From assembly GCA_964501545.1 (NCBI GenBank), contig CAZCSH010000011.1, positions 1 to 16,979 of the forward strand: a DNA stretch of 16,979 bases, written 5' to 3'. The position numbers and the translations under genes are program-made. This document shows, in pieces, positions 12,716 to 16,979 of this stretch. Every line of letters starts with the position of its first letter. Position 1 is the first letter of the stretch. Source of the DNA: CAZCSH01 sp964501545 (GTDB lineage Bacteria > Patescibacteriota > Minisyncoccia > Minisyncoccales > RBG-13-42-11). The notes beneath the pieces are model-generated. The model was not told the origin of the DNA and ran no database searches. It saw nothing but the letters and a program-made list of their open reading frames with translations.

Positions 12716-13234
12716 ATGCCAGAAAGAAAAAGCAAAATACCTCTTTTTCTAGGAATCGGTGCCCCCATTTTTTTAATTGTGGTGGTTTTGGTTTTTGGTT
12801 TTCTTTTGCCAGAATTATTTATTAAGCCAGCTTATAACTTTATTTATGCTACAGGTTTTAGCAAAAGTTATGTTAGGATAGGGGAAGGCAAAATAGAAAT
12901 TCCCCCTTGCCCTTATGAGGAAACAGAATTTCGAAGCTGCGCTCCTTATCCCGAAGTTGATTTCTATCTGTATGACATTAAAGCGGAAGAAAACATTCCT
13001 GTTTCTTTGGAAAAAGTAAACAGCTATAACCTAGATGTTTCTGAAAAATCCCCTGATGGTTATTTTGTTTTAGAAGGCGATAGAAGTGAAGGTGGTTTTT
13101 TCCCTTTCTTTTGGTCGTCTGATGACAGCAATAATTATCATCTAACCCGAGGCAGGTTTTTGGCAAAGCAAATAAACCTGAAGGGAGAATACTATAACTT
13201 TAAATTCGTTGCCTGGGTTTTAAATGGAGACTAG
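12716..13234 (+). CDS. membrane-anchored protein with extracytoplasmic domain, function unknown
   Basis: A 172-residue protein with a short basic N-terminus (MPERKSK) and one strong hydrophobic segment (about 9-32), so probably anchored with the rest outside. The outer part (about 50-172) is rich in aromatic and acidic residues, has a CPYEETEFRSC pair (Cys65, Cys75) that could form a disulfide, and a beta-rich pattern ending GRFLAKQINLKGEYYNFKFVAWVL. I do not recognise a family. It starts 2 bp after the EndoQ-like stop and its end overlaps the next gene by 11 bp, so the three are one transcription unit and the two membrane proteins may act together. Confidence 0.75.
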   Translation: MPERKSKIPLFLGIGAPIFLIVVVLVFGFLLPELFIKPAYNFIYATGFSKSYVRIGEGKIEIPPCPYEETEFRSCAPYPEVDFYLYDIKAEENIPVSLEKVNSYNLDVSEKSPDGYFVLEGDRSEGGFFPFFWSSDDSNNYHLTRGRFLAKQINLKGEYYNFKFVAWVLNGD

Positions 13235-14210
13235 CTCGCAAAATAAAATAAGAGTCCTGGCAGAACTAAAGGAATTATTAAGAGAGGGCTCTCTAAAGAG
13301 AGAAGAGATTTTGGAGGTTTTGGGAGAGGGGAGAAGAATACCCGTTATCACCCTTCAAAACGTTTTTTATTTGGTAGGTGGCTTTATTATTATTTTGGGA
13401 GTTGGGATTCTGGTAGCCCAAGTCTGGGACCAATGGACCCAGTTAATGAAAGTCATCTTCGCCCTGGGCTTGAGTGCTTTCTTTTACGGAATAGGCTATT
13501 ACTTCCTTTATTATTCAAAAAGGCTAATAGTCTTTTCACAGGTAGCTTTCTTGCTCTTTGCCTTTCTTTTACCTTTGGGCTTGGGAACCTTTTTCGATTT
13601 GATTAATATTTCTGCTAAGGGAAACTTTGGTCAGGTTCTGATCTTTTCTCTGCTCTTTGCTGTTTACTTTGCTTCCTACTGGCTCTTTCCTGATAAGATT
13701 AGAGAGATTTTCTTCATTCTTTCAGTAGCGGCAGCTTCTGGCCTTTTCATTGCCCTGACCAACCTTCTCTTTCTTGTCCGAGGCCAAGCGTTTGAACAAT
13801 ACAGAGTCCTTATCCTGGGCTTGAGCTACTTTTTAATTGCTTACTATACCCGACAAAAAAGGTTCATTGTTAACCTTTTGTATTTTACTGGCTCCTTCAT
13901 GGTCTTGGCAACCGGTCTCGCTTTGAGCACGGATAACGCTTTCTGGCTTTTCTTTTATCCCCTGCTTTTAATTGCCAGCTTTTATTTAAGCATCAGACTT
14001 CAAAGCAGAATTATTCTTTTTTTGGCCACTATCTTTACCTTCCTTGAAATTATCAGGCTGACCAGCGAATATTTTAGCGACAGCTTTGGTTGGCCTTTCG
14101 CTTTAATTGTGGCAGGTATTGGGATTATGGTAATAGGATACTTGAGTCTTGAATTGAGTAAAAGATTTCTGGCAAAAAGCAAAAACTTAAGAATAAGGGA
14201 TAGCTTGTAA
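13224..14210 (+). CDS. polytopic membrane protein, DUF2157-like
   Basis: A 328-residue protein with a soluble N-terminal helical part (about 1-42, ELKELLREGSLKREEILEVLGEG) followed by about ten membrane segments: roughly 46-66, 76-98, 102-122, 136-156, 160-186, 195-209, 214-233, 239-257, 261-277 and 290-310. The layout, a short N-terminal helical regulator-like region then many helices with the GGFIIILGVGILVAQVWD first segment, is that of DUF2157-type predicted membrane proteins, whose function is unknown. It overlaps the upstream gene by 11 bp. A C-terminal basic tail (KRFLAKSKNLRIRDSL) is probably cytoplasmic. Last gene of the operon; no strong terminator follows. Confidence 0.75.
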   Translation: METSSQNKIRVLAELKELLREGSLKREEILEVLGEGRRIPVITLQNVFYLVGGFIIILGVGILVAQVWDQWTQLMKVIFALGLSAFFYGIGYYFLYYSKRLIVFSQVAFLLFAFLLPLGLGTFFDLINISAKGNFGQVLIFSLLFAVYFASYWLFPDKIREIFFILSVAAASGLFIALTNLLFLVRGQAFEQYRVLILGLSYFLIAYYTRQKRFIVNLLYFTGSFMVLATGLALSTDNAFWLFFYPLLLIASFYLSIRLQSRIILFLATIFTFLEIIRLTSEYFSDSFGWPFALIVAGIGIMVIGYLSLELSKRFLAKSKNLRIRDSL

Positions 14211-14255
14211 TCTTTTGCCCAACGCTATTTTTATTGAGCCTGATATGGTCTGCAC

Positions 14256-14283
14256 TTGACAGGCCTTTTTACTTTGGTAAAAT
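14256..14283 (+). promoter_or_regulatory. promoter P1 of the greA leader
   Basis: A consensus TTGACA (14256-14261), 16 bp, TAAAAT (14278-14283) preceded by TGG, an extended -10. Expected start about 14290, some 350 nt upstream of the greA start codon. Confidence 0.75.
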
Positions 14284-14313
14284 AAGTTGTACAGAAGGAA
14301 TAGCTGAAAAGCA

Positions 14314-14424
14314 ATGAAAAAAACACTAGAAATAACTCACCGAAGAAATAATAGCCTAGAAACCTTATCCATTTTAAAGGGGTTTTGGTATATTATTATT
14401 TCTTTAAAAAGAATTATTAGGTGA
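14314..14424 (+). CDS. possible 36-codon leader peptide of the greA leader
   Basis: ATG at 14314, ending at TGA 14422-14424. The product starts MKKTLEITHRRNNSLETLS and ends in a hydrophobic-basic stretch with several isoleucines (FWYIIISLKRIIR). GAAGGA lies about 14 bases upstream, longer than ideal. Its stop codon is inside the left arm of the putative antiterminator (14420-14428), so a ribosome finishing here would block that arm. It could be a real leader peptide or chance. Confidence 0.3.
   Translation: MKKTLEITHRRNNSLETLSILKGFWYIIISLKRIIR
14386..14394 (+). promoter_or_regulatory. possible second promoter P2 (extended -10)
   Basis: TGGTATATT is a good extended -10 (TG at 14386-14387, TATATT at 14389-14394); the only -35 partner is a weak TTATCC (14365-14370, 18 bp). 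If used, transcripts would start near 14401, just before the attenuator. Confidence 0.35.
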
Positions 14425-14477
14425 GGGGCAGTTAATAATTTGTTAGAAAATGTGTCCCCTCACCGAGGGGATTTTTT
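14420..14477 (+). terminator. attenuator: terminator with a competing antiterminator arm
   Basis: Terminator: CCCCTC (14456-14461), loop ACC, GAGGGG (14465-14470), then A and six Ts (14472-14477). Competing stem: GGTGAGGGG (14420-14428) is an exact 9-bp complement of CCCCTCACC (14456-14464), with a 27-nt loop. Both use 14456-14461, so they exclude each other. Confidence 0.75.
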
Positions 14478-14483
14478 GAAACC

Positions 14484-14639
14484 ATGTTTAATGAATCTTA
14501 CATTCATTTACCCGAATATAAATGAGGGTGAGAGAAGAAGTTTGCTTCTTCGAACCGTCTCTCAATAAATAAATTTATTTCGATGTTCAATGAATTAAAA
14601 TTCATCTCTCATCTCGTAAATAATTAATTATTTACTTCG
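14484..14639 (+). promoter_or_regulatory. tandem hairpin array with two similar mini-ORFs before greA
   Basis: Five successive hairpins: AATGAAT/ATTCATT (14490-14508), GAAGAAG/CTTCTTC (14534-14551), AATAAAT/ATTTATT (14564-14579), ATGAATT/AATTCAT (14590-14605) and a perfect 20-bp palindrome GTAAATAATT/AATTATTTAC (14616-14635). The first and fourth lie in a related repeat (ATGTT[T/C]AATGAAT..., 14484 and 14583). Each of these opens a tiny frame: MFNESYIHLPEYK (14484-14525) and MFNELKFISHLVNN (14583-14627). The second mini-ORF and greA itself are both preceded by TTCG directly before the ATG. No Shine-Dalgarno is present. Confidence 0.55.
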
Positions 14640-15116
14640 ATGGCAGAAGAAAGAAAGTTTTATCTAACTAAAGAAGGATTAGTCAGAATGGAAAAAGAGT
14701 ACAAAGACTTGAAAGCTTTGAAATTAGCCAAAACCAGAGGGGAATCTCCTAAGATTTTACATTCGGAAGATTTGAATCCCGAGTACCTGGCTTTTCAAGA
14801 AGATTTGAGCTTTTTGGAGTCAAGAATAATAGAGTTAGAAAATATTTTAAAGAACGTCGCTTTAATAAAAATACCTCCCAAAATCAAACAAAACATAGTT
14901 AATCTGGGGGCTACCGTAATGGTTGAGGTAGATGGACAGAATGATGAGTTTACTCTAGTTGGCTCTTTAGAAGCTAACCCGGCAGCAGGTAAAATTAGCA
15001 ATGAATCTCCTGTTGGCAAGGTCCTTTTGGGTAGTAAGATTGGGGATAAAGTTGTTGTTTCTTCGCCCATAAAGACAACCTACCGTATTAAGAGGATTAG
15101 ATACAATATTGTCTAA
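14640..15116 (+). CDS. greA: GreA/GreB-family transcription elongation factor
   Basis: A 158-residue Gre factor, which enters the RNA polymerase secondary channel and stimulates cleavage of backtracked RNA. N-terminal coiled coil: FYLTKEGLVRMEKEYKDLKAL (7-27) and the return helix YLAFQEDLSFLESRIIELENILKN (49-72); C-terminal FKBP-like domain: VNLGATVMVEV (87-97), FTLVGSLEANPAAGKISNES PVGKVLLGSKIGDKV (104-138) and a closing strand YRIKRI (148-153). The tip that should read GDLSENAEY is SEDLNPEY (42-49), so the canonical Asp41/Glu44 pair is shifted or partly replaced (Glu43, Asp44), which may alter cleavage activity. It is preceded by a long attenuator-type leader; E. coli greA is also known to have a leader terminator (GraL), so control at this point has precedent. 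A terminator follows. Confidence 0.92.
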   Translation: MAEERKFYLTKEGLVRMEKEYKDLKALKLAKTRGESPKILHSEDLNPEYLAFQEDLSFLESRIIELENILKNVALIKIPPKIKQNIVNLGATVMVEVDGQNDEFTLVGSLEANPAAGKISNESPVGKVLLGSKIGDKVVVSSPIKTTYRIKRIRYNIV

Positions 15117-15138
15117 GTAGTTTTGATTATTGAGCTCC

Positions 15139-15164
15139 AGAGAGGCTAAGAACCTCTCTTTTTT
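15139..15164 (+). terminator. rho-independent terminator of greA
   Basis: Perfect 7-bp stem AGAGAGG (15139-15145), loop CTAAGAA, CCTCTCT (15153-15159), then a T-run to 15164. Confidence 0.88.
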
Positions 15165-15202
15165 GTTTGAGAGGAGTGTGTTAAATTGAAGATAGAATAA
15201 CT

Positions 15203-15829
15203 ATGAAAGGCTTACTTAATTTTTTTATTGAGGTTGGAAAACTAAAGAGAATGCCGCGAAGAGGTTGGGTAATAAACCAAATTAAAAATCCAGAAAGTAT
15301 TGCTGAGCATATTTTTCGTGCGGCCATACTAGGATGGGTTTTGGGTGAGCGCAAAAAGGGTTTTAATATAGAGAAACTTATAAAAATTGCTCTAATTCAT
15401 GACTTGTGCGAAGTGTATGCTGGAGATATTACTCCTTATGATTCAATTCTGCCAAAAAGCAAAAAATTGCTAAGAGAATTAATGAAGACCTGGCCACGGT
15501 TTTCGAACAGTGAAAAAAGGAAAAAGTCTTTGAGTAAATATAAAAAAGAGAAAGAAGGTATTGAAAAACTTATCTTAAAATTACCGCCTAATCTGAAAAA
15601 AGAAATAAAAACTCTTTGGCTAGACTATGAGAAGGGATTAACTCCTGAAGGAAGATTTTTTAAGCAGACAGATCGGATGGAAAATTTCTTACAAGCTTAC
15701 GAATATTGGAAAAAGTACAAAAATCCCCCTTTAGGACCTTGGTGGTTGTGGGCAAGAGAATTTTTTGATGATCCAATTTTGCTTGAATTTATGGAAGAGT
15801 TAGAAAAACACTTTCACTCTCAAAAATGA
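15203..15829 (+). CDS. HD-domain phosphohydrolase, YfbR/HDDC2-like
   Basis: A 208-residue HD-superfamily protein resembling 5'-deoxynucleotidases (E. coli YfbR, human HDDC2), which dephosphorylate dNMPs. Motifs: LKRMPRRGWVINQIKNPESIAEHIFRAAILG beginning at 14 (metal His36), ALIHDLCEVYAGDITPYD (63-80; His66-Asp67 pair, Glu70, Asp75), KKEKEGIEKLI (114-124), and TDRMENFLQAYEY (156-168, Asp157 as the last metal ligand). The loop 84-113 is longer and more basic than usual. Substrate not certain: nucleotide salvage is the best inference. No strong RBS; TAGAAT (15193-15198) lies too near the ATG to be its -10 for a start before the ATG unless initiation is nearly leaderless. The stop overlaps the next start by 4 bp (ATGA). 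Confidence 0.87.
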   Translation: MKGLLNFFIEVGKLKRMPRRGWVINQIKNPESIAEHIFRAAILGWVLGERKKGFNIEKLIKIALIHDLCEVYAGDITPYDSILPKSKKLLRELMKTWPRFSNSEKRKKSLSKYKKEKEGIEKLILKLPPNLKKEIKTLWLDYEKGLTPEGRFFKQTDRMENFLQAYEYWKKYKNPPLGPWWLWAREFFDDPILLEFMEELEKHFHSQK

Positions 15830-16554
15830 AAATACTAAAACATCTTTCCTTAGCTGTAATTATTTTAGGAGTCTTAATTTTTCTCTTTTCCTCGCCAGTC
15901 TTTTCAAATTCTCTTTTGTCTCCAGAAGCCTTAGATGTGATTTCCGAAAAAGATGTAATTATTATTTTCAATTCTGGCGGCTGGGGAAATACACCCTTGG
16001 AAGAAGCTTTAGATTTCGCTCCTGTTATTCAGGGCATCCAAGAGGACCTTAATCAATTTGGGTACGACGCTGTAGTCATTACTTTTAACAGGACAAAAGA
16101 TAATTTTTGGGGTAAAGTAGCTGGGGCCAAAGACTTTTTCAGCTCTTTCTCTTTTTCCTCCGAAGTCTTAGCCAAAGATTTAGAAGATCTAGTTAATAGA
16201 TTTCCAGACAAAAAGATTGTTATGGCCGGTCTTTCCAATGGAGCTACTTTTACCACTAAAACCTATGAGAAAATGTCAGTCAAAGCCAGGGAATCAGTTT
16301 ATGCCATTTCTGCTGGTCTTCCTTTCTGGGTAGAGACTGAAAAAGAACAAAACCTCCTTCAGCTAGATAATAATGGAAAAGATAGTTTGGCAATAGGAGA
16401 TGCCTTCAGCCTCTTAGGGTCTCTTTTAAAAGCCCCTCGGAAATGGTTAGCCGAAATTAAAACAGAACAAATTGCTGCGGGCCACTTGTATCCTTGGGAG
16501 AGACCGGAAGTTGGTTCAAAAATCATTACCTTTCTTGGAAATAAGCTCCAGTGA
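15826..16554 (+). CDS. exported alpha/beta-hydrolase-like protein
   Basis: A 242-residue protein with an N-terminal signal or anchor (basic MKILKH, hydrophobic about 7-22, then SSPVFSNS as possible cleavage region). After it, VIIIFNSGGWGNTPLEEA (44-61) resembles the oxyanion-hole region of alpha/beta hydrolases, and KKIVMAGLSNGATF (129-142) contains the nucleophile elbow GLSNG with Ser137. A candidate catalytic His is His220 (AAGHLYPWE) near the C-terminus; the acid may be Asp187 or Asp192. Cytoplasmic-side cofactors are absent, so it is probably an envelope esterase or peptidase-type hydrolase; the substrate is unknown. ATGA overlap with the HD gene shows translational coupling, though a functional link is not obvious. 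TGA stop at 16552-16554 is followed at once by a promoter. Confidence 0.75.
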   Translation: MKILKHLSLAVIILGVLIFLFSSPVFSNSLLSPEALDVISEKDVIIIFNSGGWGNTPLEEALDFAPVIQGIQEDLNQFGYDAVVITFNRTKDNFWGKVAGAKDFFSSFSFSSEVLAKDLEDLVNRFPDKKIVMAGLSNGATFTTKTYEKMSVKARESVYAISAGLPFWVETEKEQNLLQLDNNGKDSLAIGDAFSLLGSLLKAPRKWLAEIKTEQIAAGHLYPWERPEVGSKIITFLGNKLQ

Positions 16555-16583
16555 TTGACGAAATTAAATACCTGTAGTAGAGT
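16555..16583 (+). promoter_or_regulatory. promoter of the small gene at 16621
   Basis: TTGACG (16555-16560), 17 bp, TAGAGT (16578-16583), directly after the upstream stop codon. Predicted start about 16590. Confidence 0.6.
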
Positions 16584-16620
16584 AAGGTAGTACTAAGCTC
16601 TTGGGTCAAGGAGGCTAATG

Positions 16621-16815
16621 ATGGTGCTTGAAAAAGGGCAAAGAGTGAGGTTCAAGGGAGGGCAATCACCCCCTGGTGTCGCCGAGGGCACCGAGATGGA
16701 GATTGAGCTCGTCGGCTGGGGAGGAGAGTCGGTAGTCCTCAGGATTGAGGGCGGCCCGTCATTCTGGGCTAAAGTTGAAAACCTGGAGCTGGTATCTTCT
16801 GACCACCAGTCGTGA
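16621..16815 (+). CDS. small beta-rich protein from a stand-alone gene, function unknown
   Basis: A 64-residue protein beginning MVLEKGQRVRFKGG with repeated short strands (EMEIELVGWGGESVVLRIEG, then SFWAKVENLELV), the look of a small SH3-like or KOW-like barrel; this is inference and I recognise no family. AAGGAGG (16608-16614) is the best RBS in the window; it lies 6 bases before ATG 16621 and only 3 before ATG 16618, so 16621 is the likelier start. The RBS overlaps a small hairpin (TCTTG/CAAGG, 16600-16611) that could limit access. The gene is clearly more GC-rich than its neighbours and has its own promoter and terminator, like the small gene at 7593, which suggests separate acquisition or a shared type of independent unit. 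Confidence 0.55.
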   Translation: MVLEKGQRVRFKGGQSPPGVAEGTEMEIELVGWGGESVVLRIEGGPSFWAKVENLELVSSDHQS

Positions 16816-16850
16816 CCGACATCTAGGTAGTCTGGGTACTTCAATAGCAG

Positions 16851-16910
16851 GGAGCTAGCAAGAGCTGAGGTTTTATTCGCTTTGCGAGTTAGACCCTAGC
16901 TCCTTTTTTT
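16851..16910 (+). terminator. long-loop terminator with an inner hairpin
   Basis: Perfect 8-bp outer stem GGAGCTAG (16851-16858) and CTAGCTCC (16896-16903) followed by seven Ts (16904-16910). The 37-nt loop holds TCGC/GCGA (16877-16887). Simple terminators seldom have so long a loop, so it may also be a small stable RNA end or regulatory structure. Confidence 0.75.
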
Positions 16911-16979
16911 ATTCCGATTTGACTAATGTTTTAGGTACGGACATATTGCACCCATAATCTAAGGGCTTGGTTAGGACTT
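16911..16979 (+). other. intergenic end of window, possible weak promoter
   Basis: TTGACT (16919-16924) is followed 17 bp later by CATATT (16942-16947), a possible promoter for a gene beyond the window. No coding sequence can be supported here. Confidence 0.25.

Noticed and set aside
14484..14639. CRISPR array
   Set aside because: Units are palindromic and differ in sequence and length, spacers are not uniform, and no cas gene is present.
1..16979. tRNA or rRNA genes
   Set aside because: I looked for GTTCAAATC/GGTTCGAATC-type T-loops with paired acceptor stems on both strands and found none; no rRNA-like stretches.
1..16979. Alternative genetic code (UGA as glycine)
   Set aside because: TGA ends the Trm9-like, HD and hydrolase genes at sensible family lengths, and no gene needs read-through of TGA.

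Overview
The window reads like a piece of a small-genome bacterium of the Patescibacteria/CPR type, most likely Parcubacteria. This is inference from gene content. The DNA is AT-rich, genes are tightly packed with several start/stop overlaps, Shine-Dalgarno sites are mostly weak or absent, and families shared with archaea are frequent (RtcB, DUF763, Elp3, an EF-Tu domain-2-like protein, an EndoQ-type nuclease). TGA is used as a normal stop at several gene ends, so the standard bacterial code applies and the UGA=Gly code of Gracilibacteria/SR1 does not.

Region by region: 34-2931 carries a small HTH-like protein, the RNA ligase RtcB, a hairpin repeat, a small basic protein and a NIF3/DUF34 metal protein. 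2959-3890 has a coiled-coil protein from an apparently leaderless promoter, then an RRM RNA-binding protein behind a ~110-nt leader that can fold in two exclusive ways. 4030-5309 holds a DUF763 protein containing a short in-frame repeat and a 43-residue basic protein. 5296-7534 is a divergent pair, Elp3 (minus) and a Trm9-like methyltransferase (plus), whose start codons overlap by 8 bp; together they could make mcm5U34 in tRNA. 7593-8181 holds a small independent gene, a strong candidate structured ncRNA and an inverted-repeat element. 8197-10225 is a probable operon: SLOG/LOG-like protein, EF-like protein, amino-acid permease. 10227-10359 is a second, larger copy of the inverted-repeat type. 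10359-14210 is an operon starting with an EndoQ-like nuclease interrupted by a 369-residue intein, followed by two membrane proteins. 14256-15164 is a GreA-like factor behind a complex leader with a terminator/antiterminator pair, two similar mini-ORFs and a run of hairpins. 15203-16554 has an overlapping HD phosphohydrolase and an exported alpha/beta-hydrolase-like protein. 16555-16910 is another small independent gene with its own promoter, strong RBS and terminator.

Themes: RNA repair and tRNA modification (RtcB, Elp3, Trm9-like), repair of deaminated DNA (EndoQ), transcription elongation (Gre), and an unusual amount of structured non-coding sequence. The points I find most worth checking are the Elp3/Trm9-like pair, the greA leader, the EndoQ intein, the ncRNA at 7922-8090 and the GTTAGAAA inverted-repeat elements.
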